From an uncultured Desulfosoma sp. (lineage in GTDB: Bacteria > Desulfobacterota > Syntrophobacteria > Syntrophobacterales > DSM-9756), in the NCBI GenBank assembly GCA_937960435.1, contig CALGPN010000045.1, positions 1 to 34,677 of the forward strand: a stretch of 34,677 nucleotides of DNA, given 5' to 3'. The notes beneath the pieces are model-generated. The model was given only the letters and a program-made list of their open reading frames with translations, searched no databases and had not been told where the DNA came from. The position numbers and the translations under genes are program-made. Of the stretch, positions 22,501 through 30,203 are shown piece by piece. Each line of letters opens with the position of its first letter. Within the stretch, counting starts at the first letter, position 1.

Positions 22501-23211
22501 GATCTGGCGTCCTTGGAACGCCTCGACGCGGAAGGGGTCGAGCGGGCCCTTCGGGCCCTCAAGGCCTTGGTGTCCCTCATGAAACGAGCCGCCAGGAAAG
22601 ACGGGGCAGGGCTTTTCTTCGCAGCGCCTTACGCCAACGCCGTCGGGGCCTGTCTTGTGGGCATGACGCCGAACCGGCTTCCGGGATGGACGGCCTTCGA
22701 TGACACGCAGGGTGTGGCCCGGGTCCGGGAGTTGTGGGACGGGGTAGTTTTTCCCGAATCCCCTGGGAAAGACGTTTTGGACGCCGTCCGGGCCGGTCAA
22801 ATCCGAGCCCTCTATCTCCAGGAGAGCGCCCTGTTGGGAGAAGTTTCGGCCCAGAGCCTGGAACCCCTCAGCCGGCTGGATTTTCTCGTGCTCCAGGAAA
22901 ACCTTCTTGGGCCGGCGTCTCAGTGGGCCCAGGTGGTGCTCCCGACGGCCGCCTTCGGGGAACAGGCCGGAATCATCGTGAACCAGGAGGGACGCCTGCT
23001 GATGCTGCAAAGGGCTTTGGGCCGAGCGGGCGAAAGCCTGCCCGATTGGGACGTGCTGTGTCGCCTCATGGCCGCAGACGGCGCCCCCTTCCCCAAAACT
23101 TTGGACGCGGTCTATCAGGAATGGGCGAAGCTCTTTTTCGGCGGCGCCGTAGACGGCTGGGATCAAGCGGCCGTGCAGAAGAAGCGGCTGGCGGACATTT
23201 TGCCTTCCTAA
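19585..23211 (+). CDS. Large NAD(P)H-type flavin/iron-sulfur oxidoreductase fused to a NuoG/formate-dehydrogenase-like domain
   Basis: This 1208-residue cytoplasmic electron-transfer protein has several modules in order. A [2Fe-2S] domain has C37, C48, C51 and C65 (C-x10-C-x2-C-x13-C). A GltD-type N-terminal Cys domain (GDCVAPCSVTCPANVDIQGYL, VCPHPCEGACRR) spans about 85-190. A FAD fold has VAVVGGGPAGLSAAYYL near 195, and an NAD(P) fold has VVVIGGGNVAIDAARSA near 330. A GltD-like CLVCGC follows near 572. Two [4Fe-4S] motifs lie at about 628-675 (CIRCERCYVAC, CVSCGLCVDLCP). A molybdopterin-oxidoreductase-like region starts with CIQCGYGC and CRRGRF. At the place where formate dehydrogenases carry Sec or Cys the sequence reads HVDTLGRKSAEA, so no metal ligand is seen, as in NuoG. 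The ATG at 19585 follows GGAGG. No partner subunits are adjacent; a role in NAD(P)H/ferredoxin electron exchange is inferred. Confidence 0.85.
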   Translation: MAKTVTVTMDGRTVQASEGSTILDVAKREGVYIPTLCYTHLLRPLENCRLCVVAVEGEKQFKAACSTPVAEGMVIRTAGPDLAQTRKLLLELLLDTHYGDCVAPCSVTCPANVDIQGYLALIRHGEYLEAVRLIKEKIPMPATIGRVCPHPCEGACRRHLVDEPVNINHCKRFVADFEMKSGMRILPEVPHETGHHVAVVGGGPAGLSAAYYLRALGHGVTIFEAREKLGGMLRYGIPEYRLPKKILDWEIDGILSLGVRVRTGVVWGRDFTLDDLKKEGFGAIFLAIGAWASRKLGIVGEELDGVVSGVDFLENIGAGKPVKVGRRVVVIGGGNVAIDAARSALRLGAEKVTILYRRSRKEMPASHEEIEAAEAEGVDIHLLAAPTRVLGDNGHVRQLEYIRMELGEPDASGRRRPVPVQGSETLLDVDQVISAIGQYPVVLTPDQDPGMEKIPITRWSTIGGDPRSMHTGAEMIFVGGDLFRGPMTVVAALADGRKAAYSLNRFFQAGKVEPEPLHFNISKGDLQQIDKEPFGVYKVIPRERMPEVDVSRRLKNFMEVELGLDEAQAKREAERCLVCGCSAAFDCRLRELMNEFQVDWREQPSKKIHFQRVAAIDTHPVIALDPNKCIRCERCYVACRTFQCSDAIDFKDWPRFNDKCVSCGLCVDLCPTGALMERRQGRPVERLDWASVPTHCIQCGYGCEVDLKVKGERLVWIADGRDTAPNRASTCRRGRFRAYDDHWRGKRVTKPLVRENGELRETTWGRAMEVALQGLKAASEKHGPQTVAALGSPRFSCESLYLLQRWMRTRFRTPHVDTLGRKSAEAALRFGLLPDGMPPLSAPMADLAKAQAVFLVGEKLEETNPVTATSIRRAVRQNRASLWSLGRIAPTLRETAAALCEADIEKWPELLTCLAVQYAEKVGEKALEELKAILGAETVDSQKTFCLETAEKNVLERMVNGMSAVGGVSVVVDLASLERLDAEGVERALRALKALVSLMKRAARKDGAGLFFAAPYANAVGACLVGMTPNRLPGWTAFDDTQGVARVRELWDGVVFPESPGKDVLDAVRAGQIRALYLQESALLGEVSAQSLEPLSRLDFLVLQENLLGPASQWAQVVLPTAAFGEQAGIIVNQEGRLLMLQRALGRAGESLPDWDVLCRLMAADGAPFPKTLDAVYQEWAKLFFGGAVDGWDQAAVQKKRLADILPS

Positions 23212-23238
23212 GATTCGGCGCCGCCGTCTCCGTATCCC

Positions 23239-23332
23239 GTAGGTTGGGGTGAGCGCAGCGAACCCCAACATGAAAACCCACGGACGCCCAGCCCTTATCC
23301 CGTAGGTTGGGGTGAGCGCAGCGAACCCCAAC
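23239..23332 (-). repeat. Two family-A palindromes at a convergent gene junction
   Basis: Copies lie at 23239-23269 and 23302-23332, inverted relative to those at 14.9 and 19.3 kb, each preceded by TATCCC. They lie just after the oxidoreductase stop (23211) and before the converging efflux operon end (23526). They could act as a two-way transcription stop, though no T-tract follows. Confidence 0.88.
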
Positions 23333-23417
23333 GCCAAGAGGTACGGAGGTCCCCGAAAATTTCGGACGGGCACGTCGTCGGTTCAACCTCCGCCCAAGTT
23401 CCCAATCCGCGGGGAGC

Positions 23418-23510
23418 GGGCGGGCACAAGGCCCGCCCCTACGATGAGGGGGCGTTTTACCAATGGCCCGAATTTGCAAAAACTCCGGGCGGGCACAAGC
23501 CCGCCCCTAC
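23418..23510 (-). repeat. Two family-B palindromes at the same junction
   Basis: GGGCGGGC-(5 nt)-GCCCGCCCCTAC copies lie at 23418-23442 and, one base shorter, at 23487-23510, inverted relative to those in the TRAP operon. With the family-A copies they fill most of the 314-base gap 23212-23525, which holds no gene. Confidence 0.85.
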
Positions 23511-23525
23511 GGGCCGAAAACGAAA

Positions 23526-24968
23526 TTACGGGTTTTCCGGCTGCCAGCCGCCCCCCAACGCCTTGTACAAACGCACCAGAGTCGCGGTGATCGCACCGCG
23601 ACTCTGGGCCAGTTCATCTTGCAAGGCTTGCAAGGTGCGCTGGGCATCCAGGACGCTCGTAAAATCCACAAGCCCGGATTGGTAACGGTCCATGGCTGTC
23701 CGTTCCGCCCTTTGGGCGGCCGCGACGGCCTTTTCCAACTGCTCCGCCCGTCTTTGCTCCTTGGCAAAGGCGACCAGAGCGTTTTCCACTTCTTCCAGAG
23801 CCCTTAAAACGGCCGCCTCATAGCGCAGGAACGCTTGTTCCTCCTTGGCGGTTCGAATTTCGATGTTTTTTCGGATTTCGCCCGCATCGAAGATCCGCCA
23901 TCGCATTCCCGGGCCGACGGCCCAAAAACGGCTGGCCCATTCGAAGAGATCCCCGGACGACAGCGATTCCAGACCAATGGTGCCGAAAAGGCGGAACCGC
24001 GGATAAAGATCCGCCGTCGCCTCCCCGATGCGCGCGGTGGCCGCGGCCAGTTCCCGCTCCGCTCGGCGGATATCCGGGCGGTTCCGGAGCGCCTCCGCTG
24101 GAATGCCTACGGCGATGCGCCCAAGCACCGCAGGGATAGGGCTGGGTTCGGCGAGCCGATGTTCCAGGGCCCCGGGCTCTTTTCCGGTGAGGACAGCCAG
24201 ACGGTTTTTGGCCGCTTCCAACCCCTTTTCCAAAGGAAATAAGCCCGCGCGGGTATGTTCCAGGTTGTAGAGGGCCTGCTGGACGGGGAGCTCGTCGCTC
24301 AGGCCGGCTTGGTAGCGCGACAGATTGAGGGCGTACGTTTCTTCCTGCACGGCGATGTTTCGGCGGGTGAGCGCCAGTCGCTCCTGATAGGTTCTAAGTT
24401 CCACGTAGGCCAGAGCCGTTTCGGCCATGAGGCTCACCCGGACGGCGTCTTTGGCCGCCGAGGCGGCTTCCCAATCGGCCACGGCCGCCTCCACCGCTCG
24501 GCGGGTGCCTCCAAAAAGGTCCAGCTCCCATCCCGCATCGAAATTCATCAGGTAATAACCGGTTTCCACGGCCCGGCCCGTCGTCCCGCGAGCGCTGGTT
24601 CGACGCCGGGACGTTTCCGCCGAGGCGTCAAGCGTCGGCAAAAGGCCCGCCTTTCGCACGCCGATTAAGGCCCTGGCCTCACGGACTCGGGCTGCGGCCT
24701 CTTTCAGGTCCGGATTGGCTTCCAGCACTTGTCTCTCCAGATCGCTCAAAAGGGGATCGCCCAGGGTGTCCCACCAGCGGGCGAGAACAGCCGGGTCCGG
24801 CGATGCTCTCTCCCACGGAGGCCCATCCTGGGCGTGCCATCGGGTTGGGACCTTGGGTTCCGGGGCTTGGTATTGAGGCCCCACGGGGGCGCATCCCGGC
24901 ACCGGAAGCCAAGCCGAAAAAAGCATGATGACGGCGCTCAGGACGCCGATCTTTTTCCCGTCCCGCAT
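23526..24968 (-). CDS. RND efflux outer-membrane lipoprotein channel (TolC/OprM/NodT family)
   Basis: This is the outer-membrane exit duct of a tripartite pump. The 480 residues start with a lipoprotein signal peptide whose likely lipidated Cys is C26 (LPVPGC; the Pro in the lipobox is slightly unusual). The NodT-family pattern follows: ARWWDTLGDPLLSDLERQVLEANPDL, AAARVREARA, the repeated coiled-coil domains with GWELDLFGGTRRAVEAA and its twin GMRWRIFDAGEIRKNIE, and NRPDIRRAERELAAATA. The two halves are internal repeats typical of the family. It is last in an operon with the adaptor and pump, 25 bases after the pump gene. Its ribosome-binding site (GGAGG) stands a rather distant 11 bases before the ATG. 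Repeats follow its stop at the convergent junction. Confidence 0.94.
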   Translation of the reverse strand: MRDGKKIGVLSAVIMLFSAWLPVPGCAPVGPQYQAPEPKVPTRWHAQDGPPWERASPDPAVLARWWDTLGDPLLSDLERQVLEANPDLKEAAARVREARALIGVRKAGLLPTLDASAETSRRRTSARGTTGRAVETGYYLMNFDAGWELDLFGGTRRAVEAAVADWEAASAAKDAVRVSLMAETALAYVELRTYQERLALTRRNIAVQEETYALNLSRYQAGLSDELPVQQALYNLEHTRAGLFPLEKGLEAAKNRLAVLTGKEPGALEHRLAEPSPIPAVLGRIAVGIPAEALRNRPDIRRAERELAAATARIGEATADLYPRFRLFGTIGLESLSSGDLFEWASRFWAVGPGMRWRIFDAGEIRKNIEIRTAKEEQAFLRYEAAVLRALEEVENALVAFAKEQRRAEQLEKAVAAAQRAERTAMDRYQSGLVDFTSVLDAQRTLQALQDELAQSRGAITATLVRLYKALGGGWQPENP

Positions 24969-24993
24969 GAGGCCATAATCCTCCGTCTGCGTT

Positions 24994-27900
24994 TTACTCT
25001 TTGGGGCGGCGGCTTTCCCGCCATGCCCGTCCCTTTTCCCGAGCCGTCTGAAACACGTAAAAGAGGAAGGGAATCAGGAAAATCCCGAAAACCGTGCAGA
25101 CAAGCATGCCCGAAAAGACCGTGGTCCCGATGGCCCGGCGGCTGCCCGCCCCGGCTCCCGTGGCGATGACCATGGGGGCCACCCCGAGGATGAACGTAAA
25201 GGCGGTCATGAGCACGGGCCGAAACCGGATGCCCGCCCCGGCCAGGGCGGCTTCGGAAATAGACAAGCCGTGAGCTCGGCTGTCCCGGGCGAATTCCACG
25301 ATGAGGATGGCGTTCTTTGCGGCCAGGCCCACGAGAAGCACCAAACCGATCTGCGCATAGATGCTCAAAGGCATCCCGAGAACGGCCAAACCCACAAGAG
25401 CCCCAAGGGCGGCCACGGGGATGTAGAAAATGATGGCCAGCGGGATGTTCCAACTTTCGTATTGGCCTACCAAGAAGAGGTAGCCGAAAAGAACCGCCAG
25501 AAAGAAAAGCCAGACCACCTGACCCGATGCCTGCTTTTCCTGATAGGAAACCGACGACCACTCGAAACCGTATCCCGGCGGGAGAATTTTCGCCGCCACC
25601 TGCTCCATGGCGTCCATGGCCTGCCCCGAAGCATAACCGGCAGCGGCCTGCCCGCTGAAGTCGGCGCTGGTGAATTGATTGTAGCGTTTGACCAGTTGCG
25701 GACCCAAAACGGTGGATGTGGTGACGAGGCTCGTCAAGGGCACGAGGTTCCCCGATTCGCTTCGCACATACAGTCTTTGAATATCGGAAAGATCATCCCG
25801 GAATTGGGCTTCGGCCTGGACTTTCACCTGATAGGTTCGGTCCCGCAAGTTGAAATCGTTCACATAAGCCGACCCCAAATGGGCTTGGAGCGTGGAAAAG
25901 ATGCGACTTACGGACACCTTCATAAACTCGGCCCGGGTGCGGTCCACGTTCAGGAAAATTTGCGGCGTGTTGGCCGTGTAGGTGGTGAACACGCGGGAAA
26001 GGCGCGGGTCTTGGTTGGCGGCGATCATCAGGGACAAAGCCGTGCCGTAGAGTTCCTGCGGGCTCTGGCCTTCCTTGGCCAGAAGCCTAAAATCGAAACC
26101 GCCCGTGGTGCCCAACCCGATAATGGCCGGCGGGGCAAAAGCAAAGGAATTGGCGTCCGCGATGGCCGCCAGGCGATCTTGCGCTTGGGCGACGATCCCG
26201 TTCACATGAAGCTTCTCGCCGGGCCTTTCGTCCCAGGGTTTCAGAATGGCGATGCCAAAGCCCACGTTGGCGGCCCGTCCGCTCAAGAGACTGAACCCGC
26301 TCACGCCGATGACGTCCTTGACGCCGTCAATGGATCGGATTTGGGCCGTGATGCGCTTCATGACTTCGTAGGTTCGGCCTAAAGACGCTCCTTCCGGGAG
26401 TTGGGTGTTGAAAAAGAAGTAGCCTTGGTCTTCGTCGGGAAGAAAGCTTGTCGGCCGTTTTTGGAAAAGATACCCCGCGCTTCCCATGACGATCCCAACG
26501 GTGAGAAACCCCAGCAGGGCTTTTCGAATGAGAAGCCCCGATCCGGCCACGTAACCCCTCCGGGCTTTGTCCAGGAAACGGTTGAACCAGGCGAAGGGAC
26601 CGCGTCGCGCCGGCTGAGAGGGCCGAAGGAGCGTGGCGCACATGGCGGGGCTCAAGGTGAGGGCGCACAGGGTGGAAATGAGCACCGACGTGCAGATGGT
26701 GACGGCGAACTGCCGGTAGAGCTGCCCCGTGATGCCGGGCATGAACCCCACGGGAACGAAAATGGCCAGAAGCACCAGGGTGGTCGCGATCACCGGCCCC
26801 GTGACCTGTTCCATGCTCTTGATGGCGGCTTCTTTCGGAGGCAGTTTTTCTTCGGCCATGAGCCGAAACACGTTTTCCACCACAACGATGGCGTCATCCA
26901 CAACAAGGCCGATGGCCATGATGAGGGCGAACAGAGAAATCGTGTTCGCGCTGTAGCCCAAGGCGAAAAGCACGGCGAAAGTCCCGATCAGGGACACGGG
27001 GATGGTCGCCGTAGGGACCAGAGTCGCCCGCCAGTCCTGAAGAAACACGTAGTTGACGAGAAGGACGAGAAGGAACGTCAGCGCCAAGGTCCACTGGATT
27101 TCCCGCACCGCGGCGGACACGTACCGAGTGGTGTCCAAGATGATTTCGTAGGCCATATCTTCCGGCATGGTGCGCGACAGGCGTTTCAACTCCTCGCGGA
27201 CGGCCTTCATGGTTTCCAAAGCGTTGGCCCCCGTCGCCCTGTAGACCGCCAAAGTGGCCGCCGGGTTGCCGTTGAGCATGGATTCCGTGGAATAGTCCTT
27301 GGCCGCCAGCTCCACGCGGGCCACATCGCGAAGCCGCACCAACCCTCCATGGTCGTTGCCTCGGATGACAATCTCTTGGAATTCTTCAGGTTTGTCCAGA
27401 CGGCCCTTGGCTCGGATCGTAAACTGGACCTGCTGGTCCGGCCCCATGGGAGGCCGGCCGATGGAACCCACTGCCGCCTGGATGTTTTGACGCCTCACCG
27501 CCGCGATCACATCGTCGGCCGTGAGGCCCAAGGCCGTCATGCGGTCCGGATCCATCCAGATGCGGATGCTGTACTCTTTTTCACCAAAGATGAAGACGTC
27601 GCTCACGCCGGGAAGGCGCACCAGGGCGTCTTTGACGATGTTGCTCATGTAGTTGCTGAGCGAGAGCATCGTGTGGGTGCCTTTGGGCGAGTAAAAACTC
27701 ACGGCGGCCATAATGTCCGACGAACGGCGCCGTACGGTGATCCCCTGGGCGACCACCTCGGAAGGGAGCCGGGCCGTGGCCAGCTGAACACGGTTCTGAA
27801 GGTTCACCTGGTCGATATCGGGGTTGGTGCCCACGGCGAAGGTCACCGCCAATTGGTACGTGCCGTCGTCGGAGCAGGTGGACGACATGTAGAGCATGTC

Positions 27901-28122
27901 TTCCACGCCGTTGACTTCCTTTTCGATGGGGGCGGCCACCGTTTCGGCGACCACCTGGGCCCCGGCTCCGGGGTAAGTGGCCGTGACGAAAATTTCCGGC
28001 GGGGTGATTTGGGGGTACTGGGCCACGGGAATGGTGAACAAGGCGATCAGGCCGCCGATGGTGATGACGATGGACACCACCGCCGCAAGGCGCGGTCGTT
28101 CGATGAAAATCCGGGAAAACAT
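24994..28122 (-). CDS. RND efflux pump inner-membrane transporter, HAE1 family (AcrB/MexB type)
   Basis: This is a proton-driven inner-membrane pump that would expel hydrophobic or amphiphilic compounds. The 1042-residue length and start [37 protein letters not shown] are classic for the family. Twelve membrane segments in the usual 1+5+1+5 pattern and two large periplasmic domains can be followed. The proton-relay Asp pair lies in [14 protein letters not shown] near residue 405, and the matching Lys in [14 protein letters not shown] near 940. [11 protein letters not shown] and [12 protein letters not shown] are other family signatures. It sits 5 bases after the adaptor gene and 25 before the outer-membrane gene. 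Substrate range cannot be read from the sequence. Confidence 0.96.
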   Translation of the reverse strand: MFSRIFIERPRLAAVVSIVITIGGLIALFTIPVAQYPQITPPEIFVTATYPGAGAQVVAETVAAPIEKEVNGVEDMLYMSSTCSDDGTYQLAVTFAVGTNPDIDQVNLQNRVQLATARLPSEVVAQGITVRRRSSDIMAAVSFYSPKGTHTMLSLSNYMSNIVKDALVRLPGVSDVFIFGEKEYSIRIWMDPDRMTALGLTADDVIAAVRRQNIQAAVGSIGRPPMGPDQQVQFTIRAKGRLDKPEEFQEIVIRGNDHGGLVRLRDVARVELAAKDYSTESMLNGNPAATLAVYRATGANALETMKAVREELKRLSRTMPEDMAYEIILDTTRYVSAAVREIQWTLALTFLLVLLVNYVFLQDWRATLVPTATIPVSLIGTFAVLFALGYSANTISLFALIMAIGLVVDDAIVVVENVFRLMAEEKLPPKEAAIKSMEQVTGPVIATTLVLLAIFVPVGFMPGITGQLYRQFAVTICTSVLISTLCALTLSPAMCATLLRPSQPARRGPFAWFNRFLDKARRGYVAGSGLLIRKALLGFLTVGIVMGSAGYLFQKRPTSFLPDEDQGYFFFNTQLPEGASLGRTYEVMKRITAQIRSIDGVKDVIGVSGFSLLSGRAANVGFGIAILKPWDERPGEKLHVNGIVAQAQDRLAAIADANSFAFAPPAIIGLGTTGGFDFRLLAKEGQSPQELYGTALSLMIAANQDPRLSRVFTTYTANTPQIFLNVDRTRAEFMKVSVSRIFSTLQAHLGSAYVNDFNLRDRTYQVKVQAEAQFRDDLSDIQRLYVRSESGNLVPLTSLVTTSTVLGPQLVKRYNQFTSADFSGQAAAGYASGQAMDAMEQVAAKILPPGYGFEWSSVSYQEKQASGQVVWLFFLAVLFGYLFLVGQYESWNIPLAIIFYIPVAALGALVGLAVLGMPLSIYAQIGLVLLVGLAAKNAILIVEFARDSRAHGLSISEAALAGAGIRFRPVLMTAFTFILGVAPMVIATGAGAGSRRAIGTTVFSGMLVCTVFGIFLIPFLFYVFQTAREKGRAWRESRRPKE

Positions 28123-28127
28123 GACCG

Positions 28128-29261
28128 CTACCTCCCCGCTTCGGAAATCTTTTCAGGACGCACGGTTTGACCCGGCCGCACCTTTTGAATGCCCTGGACG
28201 ATCACGCGCTCGCCTTCGGAAAGCCCCGACGCCACGGCCCACTGCGTCCCTACAGCCGGACCCACCGTAATAGGGCGGGCAACCACCTGATTCGACTCAT
28301 CCACGGTCAGAACGTATTTCCCCTTTTGATCCACGAGAACGGCCGACTGGGGCACCAAGGGCATGGGTTGCGGATCCCGCGTTTTGACCAAAACCGTGAC
28401 GAATTGACCGGGAATCAACGCGCCGTCGGGATTGGCAAAGTTTGCCCGAACGGCGATGGTGCCCGTGGATGGATCCACGTGATTGTCCACGAAGGCCACA
28501 GCGCCGGGGTGGGGATAAAGGGTTCCGTCGGGAAGGCGAAGGGTAGGGGTGAGGAGCCGTTTGTTTTTTTCTGAACCCGCTTCTCGGAGCGCCGCCTGGA
28601 CGGCGGCCATGTCGTTTTCGCTCACGCCGTACACGACCCGGATGGGGTCCTCCTGAACCACCCGGGCCAAAACCCCCGAGGCCGGATTGACCAGATTGCC
28701 CGCGGTATAAGCCGTCTTGCCGATACGACCCGAAATGGGCGAGGTGACCACCGTATAGGCAAACTGGATCTGATCGATGGCGAGTTGCGCTTGAGCCGCC
28801 TGAAGGCGCGCCACGGCTTCCGCCCGAGCCGCCACGGCGTTATCCATGTCCGTAGCGGGGATGCTTTCCGACCGGGCGGCCTGGAGCCGCTTCAGGTAGC
28901 GGTCGGCACGATCCAAAGCGGCTTCAGCTTGCGCGACCTGCGCTTTGGCGGCATCCACTCGAGCTCTGTAAAGGTCTTGCTCGATCACATAGAGCACATC
29001 GCCGGCACGGACTCGAGCCCCTTCCCGGAAACGCACTTCTCGAAGAAATCCTTCGACCCGCGCCCGGATGTCCACCGCCTGGACGGCTTCCACATGGCCG
29101 ACGTATTCCGAGGGCGGGTTCACGTCCTTGACGGTCACCGGCACCACTCCGACGGTCACGGGTTCTTGACCGCCCGGGCCGGGCGGGGCCGCCCAAACCG
29201 TCAGAGCCCCTGCCCACAGCAGCACCGCAAGGGGGAAGATTCGAGAAATCCGCGCATTCAT
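28128..29261 (-). CDS. RND efflux periplasmic adaptor (membrane fusion protein)
   Basis: This adaptor links pump and outer-membrane channel. The 377 residues begin with a signal peptide ([24 protein letters not shown]); no lipobox is seen, unlike AcrA or MexA. The lipoyl-like half motif [40 protein letters not shown] is followed by an Ala-rich alpha-hairpin (about 90-165). The second lipoyl half ([23 protein letters not shown]), a beta-barrel with [16 protein letters not shown] and a membrane-proximal part ending GQTVRP complete the protein. The ATG at 29261 has GGGAGG 5 bases upstream. It is first in the operon, divergent from a TetR gene, with a perfect inverted repeat in the shared control region that probably regulates it. 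Confidence 0.95.
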   Translation of the reverse strand: MNARISRIFPLAVLLWAGALTVWAAPPGPGGQEPVTVGVVPVTVKDVNPPSEYVGHVEAVQAVDIRARVEGFLREVRFREGARVRAGDVLYVIEQDLYRARVDAAKAQVAQAEAALDRADRYLKRLQAARSESIPATDMDNAVAARAEAVARLQAAQAQLAIDQIQFAYTVVTSPISGRIGKTAYTAGNLVNPASGVLARVVQEDPIRVVYGVSENDMAAVQAALREAGSEKNKRLLTPTLRLPDGTLYPHPGAVAFVDNHVDPSTGTIAVRANFANPDGALIPGQFVTVLVKTRDPQPMPLVPQSAVLVDQKGKYVLTVDESNQVVARPITVGPAVGTQWAVASGLSEGERVIVQGIQKVRPGQTVRPEKISEAGR

Positions 29262-29302
29262 GAAGGCCTCCCCAAGGAATCGGTTGACAATTTAAAACAT
29301 AT

Positions 29303-29324
29303 AATTCAAATATCGATTTGAATT
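29303..29324. promoter_or_regulatory. Perfect inverted repeat, likely TetR-family operator
   Basis: The arms AATTCAAAT (29303-29311) and ATTTGAATT (29316-29324) are perfectly complementary around ATCG. The site lies between the divergent efflux adaptor and TetR genes, within an AT-rich stretch that also holds TTGACA at 29284. TetR-family operators in divergent efflux control regions typically look like this, so autoregulation plus efflux repression is inferred. The exact promoters are not resolved. Confidence 0.7.
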
Positions 29325-29357
29325 GATCGTGTATAGCCCAATGGCAAAAATGTCAAG

Positions 29358-30020
29358 ATGCCTAGGCGAAACGCCATGCGAAAAACAACGCCGCGCCGGG
29401 ACGGCGAAGCCACACGCCGGCGCCTTCTCGATGCCGCCTGTGAGGTTTTCGCCGAGAAGGGCTACCACGGGGCCCGCCTTGCGGACATCTGTCGTCGCGC
29501 CGGGGCCAATGCGGCCGCCGCCAACTACCACTTCGGCGATAAGGCCGGTCTTTACGTGGAAGCCTGGAGACATGCTTTCCGAAAAGACATGGAGGAGGGG
29601 TTTCCGATACCGGAAAATCTCGCGCCCGAGGAGCGCTTCTCCCAGCTGATTCGGTATCTCCTTCGGGCCTTTGTGGAAAAAAGCCGACGGGGGCGGTTCA
29701 CCCGGCTCTATTTTCAGGAGCTGGCCAACCCCACGGGCCTCATCCGGGACGTCTTGTATCAGCTCATGGAACCGCGACGGATGTTTTTTCTTGGTCTTTT
29801 ATCTGAAATTACGGGTCTGCGCATCGAGGACGAGAGGCTCCTTTTCTGCGAGCTGAGCGTCATCAATCAATGCCGCGCTGTTTTTACGGTGCGCCGTGAG
29901 GATCTCGAATACCTCCTGGGGCAGCCCTTCAGTGAAGAACTGGTGGAGCGCCTAGCGGATCACATCGTCCGTTTTTCTCTGGCGGGTCTTCGCGCCGCAG
30001 CCTCTTTCCCCGCCCCCTGA
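29358..30020 (+). CDS. TetR/AcrR-family transcriptional regulator (CecR-like)
   Basis: This 220-residue regulator has the N-terminal TetR helix-turn-helix: RRRLLDAACEVFAEKGYHGARLADICRRAGANAAAANYHFGDKAGLYVEAW at about residues 20-70. The all-helical C-terminal ligand domain (RYLLRAFVEKSRRGRFTRLYFQELANPT... and CELSVINQCRAVF) resembles the CecR/DUF1956 type. ATG 29358 gives the longest form; a second ATG at 29376 is equally plausible, and neither has a strong ribosome-binding site. It is divergent from the RND operon, with a 22-bp palindrome between them. It most likely represses that operon and itself until a ligand binds; the ligand is unknown. Confidence 0.92.
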   Translation: MPRRNAMRKTTPRRDGEATRRRLLDAACEVFAEKGYHGARLADICRRAGANAAAANYHFGDKAGLYVEAWRHAFRKDMEEGFPIPENLAPEERFSQLIRYLLRAFVEKSRRGRFTRLYFQELANPTGLIRDVLYQLMEPRRMFFLGLLSEITGLRIEDERLLFCELSVINQCRAVFTVRREDLEYLLGQPFSEELVERLADHIVRFSLAGLRAAASFPAP

Positions 30021-30061
30021 TCCATTCTTTCTTCTCAAACCCCCAAACCCGAACCAAACCC

Positions 30062-30183
30062 ATAGGTTGGGGTGAACCGTAGGTTGGGGTGAGCGCAGCG
30101 AACCCCAACATGGGAGACGGCCTGATCCCCCGGTTTCAGGAGTCATAAAGCCGTAGGTTGGGGTGAGCGCAGCAAACCCCAAC
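30062..30183 (-). repeat. Family-A palindromes at a second convergent junction
   Basis: Full copies lie at 30079-30109 and 30153-30183 (one G-to-A change in the latter). A truncated copy of about 13 bases at 30063-30075 breaks off in mid-palindrome. They fill the gap between the TetR stop (30020) and the converging DUF1365-CFA gene end (30204). Confidence 0.88.
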
Positions 30184-30203
30184 ATGGGACGGTGGCCCCT
30201 TTT

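Noticed and set aside
26401-28170. Long plus-strand open frame (589 codons) opposite the RND pump
   Set aside because: It is antisense to a clear AcrB-type gene and has a His/Asp/Gly-rich shadow composition.
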